Positions 44,771 through 56,002 of a DNA stretch of 64,000 nucleotides are shown in pieces. Both the position numbers and the translations under genes were made by a program. Source of the stretch: Polytrichum commune (taxonomy: Eukaryota > Streptophyta > Polytrichopsida > Polytrichales > Polytrichaceae). A model generated the notes under the pieces. That model had not been told where the DNA came from. It worked only from the letters and a program-made list of their open reading frames with translations, and did not search any database. Numbering within the stretch: position 1 is the first letter of the stretch; every line of letters begins with the position of its first letter. The stretch is from the NCBI GenBank assembly GCA_950295325.1, contig OX485803.1, positions 11,100,001 through 11,164,000 of the forward strand, given 5' to 3'.

Positions 44771-45443
44771 AAATAAAGGTGTAAGCTCTTATAGCCTCAT
44801 GGACAGCGGACACGAATAAAATATACTTAATCGGCAGCGGAGGTAGTACTAAACCTACCGACAAAGTTGTCAAGGTTTCAAACTGCGCAAGATCTTATTT
44901 CCTCAAGAATACTAAACTCAAAAATCGCACGCAGGAGTACGGCGGCATTCGAGGGCCCAAGATCCTGTTGGCTACTTCTATTGAACATCAATAGTTCAGA
45001 TTCTCTAAATTTTACTCCTGCTTGGCGGCCTTCCATGCTCCTATATCTGTAGCCTGCAGGTGAGGTGATCCAAATCGTTGTGTATGGGCGCTTTGTTGCT
45101 CATCCTCTCGTTTGTGTACATCCGAAAGGCCTGCTATTCATCAGAAAGGTTCTGAATTAAGCTGGCAGCATTGGTGTGCTCCATATTCCAAGACAACTAA
45201 TTCATGCTGTGTCCGCCTTGGAGTTTGCAGGTTTTGCTTCTCCATGACAGGATTTGTGGTACTGATCGATGTTGTTTTGTGTGATCGACGATTCAGGTAT
45301 ATACATCTAGTTGCAAGCTACGGAGGGTGGAAGGGTCAGACGCAGGAACGGACTGATAGATGCAGAGAGATCACTGTTGTTTCCACAGCTGAGGCCGCGC
45401 TAAATTAGTGAGATTGAGCTGCATTACTCTGCGGGGGGAGGAA
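44771..45443 (+). promoter_or_regulatory. Upstream and probable 5' UTR region of the lipase gene
   Basis: Less AT-rich than the neighbouring repeats. GATTCAG|GTATAT near 45296 and TTTCCACAG|CTGAGG near 45390 could delimit a short 5' UTR intron. The lipase frame is open 12 codons upstream of its ATG without another ATG. No firm TATA box was identified. Confidence 0.35.
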
Positions 45444-47039
45444 ATGGAGAAGATGGAGCACCTATTTTTGAATGGGGCGGGGTTGGCACATAGAGGATGC
45501 AGGAAGATCAAAGCCAAGGTCAAAGGTGCAGCACATCTCGCCGTCGTAGCTGGGACACCGGAAGAACACATCACAGTCGATGTCGATGTTGATATAATTG
45601 TTCAACGTGATCAGCACCCAGCGGGGTCCTACGACAATGTGGGTGATGAGAATAGTCGGACGAACGATCATCAACTTGCAGATACACTTGGGTATACTGC
45701 TGGTGGGAAAGTTGTTGCTGCCAAGGGTAATAACATCGGCACAATGGCTGAGTATCTGTGCAAAGCGAATGAACAACAGCTTCTGGCCCATCTGATCAAT
45801 GGAGTCTACTCTCGAGACAGAGGTGCTAGGGACTTCCCGCTCAGATTTATGGAGAAAGAGTACAAGGAGGACGAGAAGACGGAGGCGTACACAAAACACT
45901 GGACGCGCATGGAAGAGATAGCGTTGGAAGATGAGAAGAAAGTTGGGCTGATACATTACCTCTGGCCCAACAGTACCGACCAGACATCATCGCCTTCAAA
46001 TCTCAGTCGTTGCAAGAACCGTCTCCCTTATCGCCTGGTGATCGCCTTGCGGGGAACGAAGATGAGCAGCCTCCGAGACCTGGTGGATGACGTCAAAACC
46101 GCTCACCACACTCTCCACTGCAGCAGGCGGTTCAAGGCCACGATTAAGCTCATCGAACAGATCATCTCGGTGTTTAAGGAACAACATGGTGGCAAAGACG
46201 ACGAGGTTTGCATCACAGGTCACTCGCTGGGGGCGGCCATAGCTCTGTTCATCGGCAAGGAGCTTGCAAAGGAGAATCGACACCATGTGCACTGCTTCAA
46301 CCCACCCCTCCTCTCCGTGGTGATGATAATCCAGAAGTTCTTGCGTGTGCACATGTTTAAAGAGAAGCTATGGGACAACGAAGTGTTCAGACCCTGTCTC
46401 ACAGCCGCCCACTACCTCAAGGAAAATAGCAAGATAGCCCTGGCGATGGTGCTAGGCGACGCCAAGAAGCTAAAGGAGGAGTTCAACCACTTCGCCGGCA
46501 TTGTGGATTGGAAGCCCGTCCTGTATGTCAACGACAGCGACCCAATCTGTAAGGAGTATCACAGCCTCTACGAGTGGAAGCAGAAAAATTTCGTGTGGCC
46601 CCCAGTGCTGCCAATCGAAACGCAAGCCATGTTATCAAGAATTGTCCGAAAAAATGCCAAGTACTCATCTTTGGTGCCATCGTTGCAGATGAACATATGC
46701 ACGAGCCCTAGGATCAACAGCATGAGGAGCAAGCTGGACAAAAGCCACGCGCTCAAGCAGTGGTTCAACGTTGTTACTTCGAAGACGAAGGTGTTCCAGC
46801 TGCTAGGCCCCACCCCTCTGCCTCTCGATGACCCAACGTTTGTGAATTTAATGGAAGATGCGGTGGGGCAGGTGGTCAACACTTTGGGAACAACGACGTC
46901 GCCCCAGTCAGGGCAGATGACCGCTGCATCGGGGCGATCGATTGGCTCTGCTGCGCTTGATCATTCGCACCATCAGCAGGCCGATCAGGACTCGGATGAT
47001 GCAGAGCTTTCAGGAGAGTCCTCGGATGATATGGATTGA
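45444..47039 (+). CDS. Class 3 lipase-like alpha/beta hydrolase (At4g10955-like), 531 residues
   Basis: The start is the first ATG of the frame at 45444; a second Met lies three codons on. The nucleophile elbow is VCITGHSLGAAIALF (residues about 256-270; Ser261). The probable catalytic Asp is in VNDSDPIC (Asp366) and the probable His in KSHALKQWF (His435), giving a Ser-Asp-His triad in family order. Upstream, YRLVIALRGT and SLRDLVDD (about 196-214) are typical of plant 'GDSL esterase/lipase At4g10955-like' proteins, which belong to Lipase_3 despite that name. Family members hydrolyse acyl esters; the natural substrate here is unknown. The roughly 130-residue N-terminal extension and the acidic, Ser/Asp-rich tail (after about 505) are longer than in the Arabidopsis relative. 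There is no signal peptide. It is a single exon and GC-richer than its surroundings. Confidence 0.85.
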   Translation: MEKMEHLFLNGAGLAHRGCRKIKAKVKGAAHLAVVAGTPEEHITVDVDVDIIVQRDQHPAGSYDNVGDENSRTNDHQLADTLGYTAGGKVVAAKGNNIGTMAEYLCKANEQQLLAHLINGVYSRDRGARDFPLRFMEKEYKEDEKTEAYTKHWTRMEEIALEDEKKVGLIHYLWPNSTDQTSSPSNLSRCKNRLPYRLVIALRGTKMSSLRDLVDDVKTAHHTLHCSRRFKATIKLIEQIISVFKEQHGGKDDEVCITGHSLGAAIALFIGKELAKENRHHVHCFNPPLLSVVMIIQKFLRVHMFKEKLWDNEVFRPCLTAAHYLKENSKIALAMVLGDAKKLKEEFNHFAGIVDWKPVLYVNDSDPICKEYHSLYEWKQKNFVWPPVLPIETQAMLSRIVRKNAKYSSLVPSLQMNICTSPRINSMRSKLDKSHALKQWFNVVTSKTKVFQLLGPTPLPLDDPTFVNLMEDAVGQVVNTLGTTTSPQSGQMTAASGRSIGSAALDHSHHQQADQDSDDAELSGESSDDMD

Positions 47040-48533
47040 TCGACCACTACTACAATGGCCTATTGCGCCCGAGGTGGGCTTACCGAGCTTAAATCAGTGC
47101 ACAGTGCAATATGTATAGCGACGGTGCCGAGATGAGATTCATCAGCGAGCAACCTGGCAACATGCAGAGGTCCAATTTATATCAGTAGAATATCGAATTG
47201 GGCCGGTACTCCCTTACCGTCGAGAAAACTACTCTGATGAGGATGCACAGGAGGAGGGCTTCATTTGTTGATCCTTGCTAAACTGGCAAGATATTGCAGC
47301 GGAGGCCCACTTATCAGTAGAACGTCAGGAACGTTGATACTTTCTCCTCGTGATCTTGCAGTTTATCTCGAATCTGCAGACACGAGCCAGCAGACTGACT
47401 ACCCTACTCATGAGCTTAAGTTCGTAGTTCCTTATGTGATATCTGTAGATGTATATGTCAGTTTAATTACTGCAAATTATTTCGAGAAAGTTCATGTTTG
47501 ATGATTGACTTCATGTTTGAGGACAAGTGAATCCTAATTCTTTCGCACAGGAACAAAATCTCTCGCGTTTACCAAAGTCCAGACAACATTGCAGCTTAGT
47601 ACTAGAACGTTGTTTGATCCAGATTTCCAGGATGTTCTAAAAACAAGACTTTGTCTTGCCTGCATATATGTCCCTAGCCTTTCACCACACGGGTCCCGTG
47701 GAGGGAATTCGGAGTGATCTAAACCTAATAAGTTTGACAAATATTGCACCAATTCTTCTTGGGGTGATGGTGACAAAGTGTGGGGCTGTAAGTGTTGAGA
47801 ACTGATCTCTCATTTCCTGCAAATACAATGTGATAATCTATCAGGTGCTTGAAACTTGAAATAAACTCGAAGAATTTGCAGAACCTCTAGATGTTAAAAC
47901 CAAAGCACGAATCAACCTTTCGGTTATTGTGCAGATCACGAATAAGCGCGATTATATTTCTCGTGAAGTTCTTCTCTTCCACTGCATCTGGGCACGTTCA
48001 TTGTCGCCGATCAAAGACGGCCATCTGACGAACTTGGGGGTCGACGGCAGTCACACCACTTACAGTACTTAACTTGTCTGCAATTATGCTGATTGCAAAC
48101 CTCTCCCAACACATGAGCTGCAAGAACACCTTTTGCAGTCGGTGCAAAGACAAGGAACTTTCTGCGATCCTCCAACAATTTTTTTCCATCTCTAATGACA
48201 CAATGGGCTTCGTTGAGCACAATGGAATCTACATCCTCTTTGCCTAACAGGAATGCCCGTCTTCACTCGGGCATACCGTGGAGCCCAGGCCTCTTCCTAT
48301 TGTGGATACCCACACTCCATATAGTAAATCCCGAAATCATGACGGCTATATCAAAGATTTAAAGATAGAGGTTCCAAGAAGTGAAGGTGTAATTTAAGAG
48401 GATAATAGAGTTATCCTTTAATTCAAAGGAGTTTGGTAGGGAGTTTCTTACAAAACCTTCCATGTTTGGCAAGCTTGAGGTGCATGAGTCGGAGGTCGTG
48501 TGGAGGTTTGAACCAATAACATTCTTTATTAGG
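47040..48533. other. Lipase 3' region and unassigned DNA with minus-strand open frames
   Basis: The first few hundred bases probably contain the 3' UTR. On the minus strand, a frame from about 48250 to 48011 encodes a protein-like run (NEAHCVIRDGKKLLEDRRKF, then GEVCNQHNCRQVKYCKWCDC), and another small frame lies at 47534-47776. Their composition looks more coding than random, but I do not recognise them and no complete gene model is evident. Confidence 0.35.
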
Positions 48534-48568
48534 GATAACCAATAACCAATAACCAATAACCAATAACC
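48534..48568. repeat. AACCAAT heptamer repeat, four to five units
   Basis: Perfect units of 7 bp immediately precede the truncated end of the gypsy element, so it may mark the breakpoint. Confidence 0.85.
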
Positions 48569-48596
48569 TATCAGGGAATTGAGGGTCAAACTCATT

Positions 48597-49276
48597 TTAG
48601 CAACGCATGCACCTCATCGTGATTATATTCAAGAAGTGGATGCCCCTATCGCTAACCAATATCTTGGGACAACTGAACCTTAAGATAATGTTTTCATACA
48701 TGAATGTGGCGGCATGGGCGGCAGTATTCGTCTTCACCGCCTTTGCTTCCGCCCACTTAGTCAAGTACTCGGTGACAACTACAATGTAAACCATACCTTT
48801 AGAAGAATGGGATTGAACCTTATCGACATAATCAATTCCCCATTTCTCAAAGGGAACTAAAGGTAAGCATATGTGAAGAAGCATCTCCATGCGGAGGTCG
48901 TTCTTTGCATACCTCTGACAAGCATTACATTTCCTAACATATTCCTTAGCATCCTTAAACAAGTCTGGCAAAAAATAACTTGCTCTAAACACCTTCTGTC
49001 CTGTAAGTAATCTTGAAAAATGCCCACCACATGCACTATCATGGTAAACTGCCAATATCGAGGGGGCATCGACCTCCAATACACATCGTCATAAGATACC
49101 ATCCATTTCCTTCCTAAATAGTCTATGGCCTATGACTGTGTAATACCGACTATTCACTCTAACATTTCTCCTCTCCTTCTTTGTCCTATCCCCAGTCCAT
49201 TGTTGATTCGTAAGAAATTCCACGATGCCTGAGTATCAATCCGCCCTAGCCGTGACTAAGAAAAGGTTGTCGTCCC
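48597..49276 (-). pseudogene. Gypsy integrase, N-terminal part
   Basis: The HHCC zinc domain is visible (VYHDSACGGHFSRLL, then RKCNACQRYAKND), followed by the catalytic core with the first Asp in KWGIDYVDKV and the second in VSDRGIHFLN. The third catalytic residue and the C-terminal domain are missing because the element ends here. Upstream, a shifted frame gives SRYYTVIGHRLFRKEMDGIL, so at least one break separates it from RNase H. Confidence 0.75.
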
Positions 49277-51013
49277 TCAAACTGTCGTCCACCAGACTGT
49301 CGCCCGCCTCATCAGACAACCTTGATAAATGATCGACTTGCAGGTGCATACACCCAGGTTTATACTCAACTGTATAGTCGAACTCCTCCAAAAGTAGCAC
49401 CCATCTAGCCAACGTACCATCAGCTCCGCCTTGTTGACCAAAAACTTGATCGCCATGTGATCAACAAAGAAAACTACTGGATTACACATGAGGTAATGGC
49501 GAAATTTCTTGACCGAGAAGACCATGGCTAAGCACTCCCTCTCCGTGGTAGAATAAGTTCTTTCTGCCTGTGTCAACTGTCGACTCGCATAAGCCACAGG
49601 TTGATCATTCTTTTTTTCTCCCGTCGCCTGACATAATGCGCTACTTACAGCTACTGAGCTAGCATCACAAAACACATGAAAATATTTTTTCCAGTCCGGT
49701 GGCACCAACACCGGATAGCTGTTCAATTTATCCCTCAATTCCTCAAATGCCCTTTGGCAAGCCTCTGTGCATTCAAATCTACAATCCTTCCTAAACAACT
49801 GAGTAATGGGAACATCTATCTTAGAAAAATTAGGAATCAACTCTCTATACCAACCCACATGTCCTAATAACTTGGCTATACCCTTAGCGTTAGTGGGAGT
49901 AGACAATCCATCAATTACCGTGATCTTGTCGGGATCCGGTTCTCTTCCCTTCTCTCTCACCACATAACCCAATAGGACTCCCTTGTGAACACCTAAAAAT
50001 GTCTTATCCGGGTTCAGAGCTAGCCGCATTTGTCTACACCTAACCAATGTCTCCCGCACATATCCGATATGTTGACTAGAATTTGACTGAGTGCTAAAAT
50101 CGTCGATAAAGACTATCATGGTTTTGTATAGCAAGTCGATAAAGATGTACATGACGAGCCTCTAAAACGTGGCCGGAGCGTTATACAAACCAAATGGCAT
50201 GACCACCCATACAAACATGTCCCAAGGAGTAGTAAAAGTCATTTTGTGAACATCTTGTAATGCTATGGCGATTTGGTTATAACCCGTATAACCATCCATG
50301 AACGTATAGCGAGCATGTCCTCCTACCTCCTCTAAAAGGAGAGTGATGAATGATAGAGGAAAATGATCATTTTGTGTACAAACATTTAGTTTCCTACAAT
50401 TTACACACACCCTTAACTTCCCATTCTTTTTGTTCACTAAGACCATTGGAGAGATCCAATCCGTAATCTCCACTGGCTTAATAAACCCGGCCTTCAACAA
50501 TCTCTCTAATTCCGCCTTAACCAACAATTGTAGTTGTAGGTTCATCCTTCTCTCCTTTTGTCTAATTGGCCTAGCACCCAGAATCAAGGGAATACGATGC
50601 TCTACTATTTCTCTAGGAATGTCTTTAAGCTCATCATATGACCAAGCAAAGGTGTCACTACATTCATCCACCAACTCACTATATTCCTTGATCTCTTTCT
50701 CGTCCAACTTAGATCCCATCTTCATTTCTCTAACCTTCCCATTTCGTGTCGTTACATCCACATACTTCCAATCCGCTTCCAACACATGAGTTTGTTCATC
50801 TTTGTTCCTATACCAATCCGGAAGAACCTTAGGGAAATCTTTGACATCCTGGCCAACCATTATCACCGTTGATGTAGTCTTAAAGTGCAGAGGCTTCTCC
50901 AACCTCGCAGCTTCCACCATAATCTCCTCATCTTGAGTCCCATCCCCATGTATTAAACTAATGTCACTCTCTTCCATACCATATACCCAAGGTGTCAATC
51001 CCCTAAAATCCAT
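49277..51013 (-). pseudogene. Gypsy reverse transcriptase and RNase H
   Basis: The RT begins with IRQKERRMNLQLQ, then VNKKNGKLRVCVNCRKLN, FMDGYTGYNQIAIA and PFGLYNAPATF. A TAG at 50162-50164 follows where relatives have Gln (TFQR). The same frame continues with IVFIDDFSTQ, the catalytic Asp pair, and the RT thumb and connection. RNase H follows with FHVFCDASSVAVSSALCQ, YASRQLTQAERTYSTTE and FRHYLMC. A frameshift near 49410 ends this ORF prematurely; the next frame resumes with EEFDYTVEYKPG. Catalytic residues are mostly intact, but stop and frameshift prevent a functional polyprotein. Confidence 0.8.
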
Positions 51014-51066
51014 TCCTCCTCAGTGAGTACCTTACATGGCTCCAACAAAGAATATTCCCTCAACCA

Positions 51067-52473
51067 CTATGCATATGCATCATCCCCATAATGATAGAAA
51101 CTGGGATCTAATCCACCCGATCCTGAAACTATGACCTTACCATGACCACCTGAGTGGACCACTCCTACCAATGTCTCACCATCCTTGTCGTCCTCTCTGT
51201 CATCCATTTCATCCTCCGAGGATGAGGAGATTTCCTTTCTGATCCAATCTCCTAACGACCCTATGGAAACCTTGACTTTATTATCCTTAGGACTACAGGT
51301 AATGGAAGGTTTGGCTCCTCCCCACTCTACAATGGCCTCCGACATTCTCAACCATGGTCTACCTAACAAGATAGGAAATGTGTCTTTGTTAGAATGTATC
51401 TTGATGACATGAAAAATAACCACATACTCCTCCCCTCCGGTGCTAATCCTACAATCCTAAATCATTCCCAAGGGCACAGCCAGAGTTTGATTCGCCATGT
51501 TGATGATGAAAGACCCGTAAAACTAAGACCCAACCTCTTCATGGTGTGCTCCAACAAGATGTTTAGATCAATACCTTCATCCACTAACACATTGGGAACC
51601 ACTTTGTCCACCACCATAACTTCAATTTCAATTGTTTTGACATCATGTCCCCCTCCTTGCAATTGAATTCTAGCGGCCATAATAGTCTTCACCTTCTTAG
51701 TCCTTCTATTCACCGGCATTCCTTCCTTGAGAGTTTTACGAGTCATGGGTGATATCTCCAATAATTGTCCAAAGGTAATGTCGGCCTTAAGTGAACTAAG
51801 ATCGGCCCATAAATCATAACCATTAGGCTTTTTTGCCTTGGCATTGCCAACACCATCAAATTCATCCAAAGGAATTCCCGGTCCTTCTCATTCTCCCATC
51901 TCACTACCCTCTAAATTATGAATGACATTAGGCCTCTCCCTATCTTGGAGAATTACATTCTCCCTCTCTAGTACCTTAGTGGCTCTTCTAGTTGTCCTAG
52001 CTGCTTTCTCTAAATCCAACAATTCGGGAGCCTCTCCTGAAGAATCCTCCTCTTGTGGCTCCACGTCTTCCTCTCGTGGAAGACTTCCTCTCATAGCTCT
52101 GACCGCCAATGCTGGCGCCTCATGAGTAACCTCATCATCTAAACTCCTCAACTCATAGGTGATGACATTGGTGTGTGGAGGCCATTGACTTTGTTCCTCA
52201 CCAACACCCATTTGAAAAGGATTTATACTCATCATGATGTGGCTCCACTATACCCTCCGTGAACCTGACATCCTGAGAATTCGACGGACCCGGATCCGTG
52301 GGAGGAGCTTGCCTCCGATTGTTGAAATTATGTGGGGCCCCTTGCCTATTCTGAATCGGGATGTATCCGGCTGTCGTTTGCAATCCCGATGGAGGATGAA
52401 AAGTTTGCTTCGCATTCCCATGGGCATAATACAAGTTCGGTGGCCTAAGCTCATTCGGTGGCCCACCTAGTGG
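51067..52473 (-). pseudogene. Gypsy protease and flanking spacer
   Basis: Several minus-strand frames join here. 52434-52198 continues gag/spacer (HGNAKQTFHPPSGLQTT). 51869-51462 carries the retropepsin-like region with NVLVDEGIDLNILLEHTMKR, where the D-x-G of an aspartic protease appears as V-D-E-G, followed by LGL. 51423-51067 holds the strand after the protease (IHSNKDTFPILLGRPWLR, a conserved gypsy segment). Stops lie between these frames. Confidence 0.7.
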
Positions 52474-52478
52474 CCTCG

Positions 52479-53458
52479 TATAAGCCCAAAATGAGTGCTC
52501 ATATTTGTTTTATGTTTAGAATCTACTTAGAATTGCATTTGAAGTGTTATTGAAATAATTAAAAATATAAAAAGAGCGAGGCTTGGTGTGGTTTATGTTT
52601 TAGGCTTTAAGCCTATTTTGTGTGGATAAGTAGAAGCTTAGTGATATTAGGGAGTGTTGTGATTAAGTGAGTAGTGGTTGATGAAGCAAGAGGAGGGTCC
52701 TTGGATTTAAATGTTTGAATTAGAACGTGTTCTTGTTGGTTTAAGGGGTAAGGAGTTAGTGGATAGAATAAGTTCCTACTAAGTAGGAAAAAGTTAGAGA
52801 GGTCATGGTTGTGGGATGCCCTCTCTCATCTTCCTTCCTCCTCTCTCATATTCTCTCTTTTTCTCGTGTGGGTGTGTGTGTGTTGTGTAGTGTGGTAGAG
52901 AATAGATTTGATTAGGGAGAAACTTAGAGAATAGATTTGATTAGGGGGAACTTAGATAATACATTTGATTAGGGGGAGCTTAGAAAATTAGCTAACTAAG
53001 GAGCTGCGACAGATTAGTAAGGTAGCTGTAACCAACTACTAAGGAGCTGCGACAGATTAATAAGGTAGCTGCGACATAATACTAAGGAGCTGCGACAGAT
53101 TAGTAAGGTAGCTGCAACCAGCTTACTAAGGGGCAGCTGGATTAAGGGCAGTTAGAAGGAGGGTTAGTTAGATCTAGTACCCTAAGTTAAATGGATGGGT
53201 TAACTAGATAATTAGCTCTCCGTGTAATCGGGGGTACGGTTGTGGGGGAGTGTACTTGAGCACGCGAATAGCTCCACGATAGAGAAGAGTGTTTCTTAAC
53301 ACTTGTAACATTGTTATGGAATAAATTGGTGTGTACGAATTAATGAGCAATGTAATGACTTCCAATGAAGTTGGTAAGAGGAAGCTATACAAAACGAATG
53401 TGACATCCATTCCCTCACCCGGACTAGGACGCTTAAAGGTGGGCGGTTTGGCCTTACA
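52479..53458 (+). mobile_element. Solo LTR nested in the gypsy element, opposite orientation, 5-bp target duplication
   Basis: It begins TATAAGCCCAAAATGAG and ends GGTTTGGCCTTACA. Relative to the intact family ends (TGTGAGCCC...GCCTCACA) only transition changes are seen at the tips. It is bracketed by CCTCG at 52474-52478 and 53459-53463. The gypsy coding sequence resumes on either side (AAT ATG AGG GGA G... and GGPPNELRPPN-type sequence on the minus strand). The inner part matches the 56003-57396 LTR reversed, notably GAGCGAGGCTTGGTGTGG near 52575. Confidence 0.9.
52905..53135. repeat. Two private tandem repeats inside the nested solo LTR
   Basis: A 28-30 bp unit (AGAATAGATTTGATTAGGG) occurs three times at 52909-52985. 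It is followed by a roughly 50-bp unit (AAGGAGCTGCGACAGATTA, then AAGGTAGCTG) three times to about 53130. Confidence 0.85.
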
Positions 53459-53463
53459 CCTCG

Positions 53464-55030
53464 CTCCCCTCATATTGTCTCTAGCTTGTTGTTGTGGATT
53501 GGCCACCAGATTGGGCATGCTAATAATCTTATCCGGTTGACGATACTCGTCCGAAGGATGGCTCCCACCACAATTACTACAACCATAACCTTGTCTCTCG
53601 GACCAACATTGACCTTGTGCATGTCATCGCCCACAAAAAAGATGGAACTCCTTCCTCTTCACATTTTGACCATCTTGTCCTCTAGGAGGAGATCTTCTAT
53701 TGTTACCCTGTCCATATTGAATTTGTCATTTACCTCTTTGGTTTTATGGAGGTGGACCACCGTTCATTCTTTGATCCCGGTTTTGTCCATTCTTACAAAA
53801 CTGACGAGTGTGACCCGGTTGGCTACACTGAACACACCACAATCCCGAGGCATGCCTACCCGACTCAACTTGAGGAGGAGGACCAGGTTGTTGGCTCCTA
53901 ACCATCAATGACATTTGATCCGTCAGACTTTGCATTTGCTTAATCATGGCCTCTTGAAATCCCAACCGACTAGCTCATAATCTCTTCTCCACTTTCTCCA
54001 GGTGAGGATCCACTCTAGAAGCCGGTAATGCTAGAAGTGGTGTCAGTTTCCTAACCGCCAAAGGACATGGACTTGCGTCAATGAGAACGTATGGAGTTTG
54101 ACTCCCATACTTACTTGCTCTCCCTCCACCATTCTTGGCCGAATAGGGATGAATTGAGGAATTAATTCATCCTCCCTTCTCCACAATCTCTCATGATCCC
54201 TATCAAAATTCTCCATCTCTCTAGCCGCTCTTTTGGCATCCGCCAAAGTCTGAAGACCCCTCTCAAGAACACCCCTAATTGTTCCCGACTTAAAGAATCC
54301 TTGAATGAAGAATTGTTTTAGTGTGTTATCATTGAGCATGGTGCCCACAAATCGTGTACACACTAAATCAAACCTCCTAATGTAAGCCGAGATCTCCTCT
54401 TTTTTACCTTGTTTCAATTGAAGCCAATGCTCTCAAAGTCGTGCTTTGACCAACCTTCGGCCTAAATTTATTCAGAAATTGCCTTTGTAATTGCTCCCAT
54501 TCTCTAAAATATCCCTCGGCATGGTCTCTATACCACTCATAAGCCTCACCCTCTAGAGTGGTAGGGAACCAAACCAACCAATACCCCTGATTAGTCACAA
54601 GAGAACTAGCCAACCTCTCAATGTATCTCTCCATATGCCTAGATGAATACTCATCTTTAGTGCCATAAAACTTAGGGAGGTGGGATGGCATGTCCACCGC
54701 CGCTAAGTTTTGTGGAACCACAATTGGCAGTCCTCTCGGTCTAACCAATTGATCAATGGGGTCCACTGGTGGTATGGACCCGTCTCTGCCTCCATCCTGT
54801 GCCATGGTGACTAGTGTATCCCCTCCTATGTCCTTATCAATTCCTATTGAAATGCCTTCCCTAGGTGTATCAGTCTCTGATAATATCTCACCGCCCAACT
54901 TAGAAAGAATCTCCTCGTTCTCAAATTGAGCTTTTTCCTCTACTATTCTTAACAACGGACTAACACTAGGCTCCACATTCAAGCAACTTTCTAATGTAAC
55001 TCCAACTTCTTCTAAACTTCGGGAATCCTA
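53464..55030 (-). pseudogene. Gypsy gag and zinc knuckles, frameshifted
   Basis: From the right, the frame after a TAG near 55031 carries the gag capsid region (MPSHLPKFYGTKDEYSSRHM, then YEWYRDHAEGYFREWEQLQR). It shifts near 54410 to the next frame (KKEEISAYIRRFDLVCTRF, then RGVLERGLQTLADAKRA). Downstream at 53965-53744 is a perfect CCHC knuckle, CVQCSQPGHTRQFC, and a second Cys-rich motif (GCSNCGGSHPSDEY) follows at about 53570. The sequence then runs to PNLVANPQQQARDNMRG, where the nested LTR interrupts it. No in-frame ATG exists near the 5' end. Confidence 0.75.
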
Positions 55031-55980
55031 GATGATTTTCTCCTACGTGTAATTTTGTCTACTCCTAATTCCAAGTTTGGTTTTTTAGATCGAATTTTAC
55101 CTTGCATTCCTCGAGGAATCGATCAACCCTCATTTGACCAAACATACCCCTCACTACCTTCTCTCATTAATGTTTTCGCTTGTCTTGGTGTAATTAAAAA
55201 TTGAGGAGATGAGGAAGAGAACCTGCAAACCCACTTAAATAAAAAAAATCCCAAATAGGGGATAGGCATGTTCATGCCAATTCATAGTCAAGCCGGAGAA
55301 TCACCTCCGCACTCTTCCTCAAATTGGTACTCACCACAATACCGAGAGTGAGGGGCTGACCTTTGCCATGTACCGCATTAAAGACTGAGGCATCATCCTC
55401 TCGTCTCCAACACAATGCGATGACTAGGGAATTATCCTCTACAACGGATAACGACAAAGACATGTACTAAAATCTTTCCTTAATTAATTAGCAATTTCAC
55501 TTGGAAGAATGTCATACCTCAAGCAATTCGCTTCCCCCTGCACGTTAGCACTCACACTCGACCGTGACTCCACGTGACATCAACACAACAACTCTAAACT
55601 AACAATTCTAGTCTACACATCAAATTCAAAAATCCCCTAACTTGGAGACTTACCCAATGTGAATGTCGACGTTGATTCTTCCTAAATTTAATTATCCCTC
55701 TAAAATTTTAGTGGGCATCCTATTAGTGTGAGATTCTTATGCCATTCCCAAGAGAGTTTAGGACATACCTTAGCCGTGCTCCTTCCTCAAAACAAAATGC
55801 ATAATTAAAAATGCAATTCATTCTAAGGAAAGAATTGAAATGCAACTAATCTAATCAACCCAAAATTCAAAAACCAATATGAACACTTACCACACACCAA
55901 GTGTTCCTTCCTCTCTCACAAGGTCGTGTCTCCAAGTCTTTCCTAAGCACCTCTAAGTCTTGTCTCCTAATCCCGCTTCA
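55031..55980 (-). other. Gypsy leader between primer binding site and gag
   Basis: Untranslated leader of the element on the minus strand. A short minus-strand frame (55272-55463) has no recognised domain. No other feature was seen. Confidence 0.5.
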
Positions 55981-55998
55981 CTCCCGGCGGACGCACCA
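55981..55998 (-). other. Primer binding site resembling the 3' end of tRNA-Gly(UCC)
   Basis: Four bases inside the LTR edge the minus strand reads TGGTGCGTCCGCCGGGAG. Plant tRNA-Gly(UCC) ends ...CCCGGCAGACGCACCA as I recall it, whose complement differs at one position. Beginning with TGG (complement of the CCA end) and lying just after the LTR are what a primer site requires. Confidence 0.7.
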
Positions 55999-56002
55999 TT
56001 TA

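Noticed and set aside
45462-45956. 164-codon minus-strand frame inside the lipase gene
   Set aside because: Antisense shadow of the lipase coding sequence with no domain of its own.
48534-48568. Interstitial telomere repeat
   Set aside because: The unit is AACCAAT, not the plant CCCTAAA, and only four to five copies are present.
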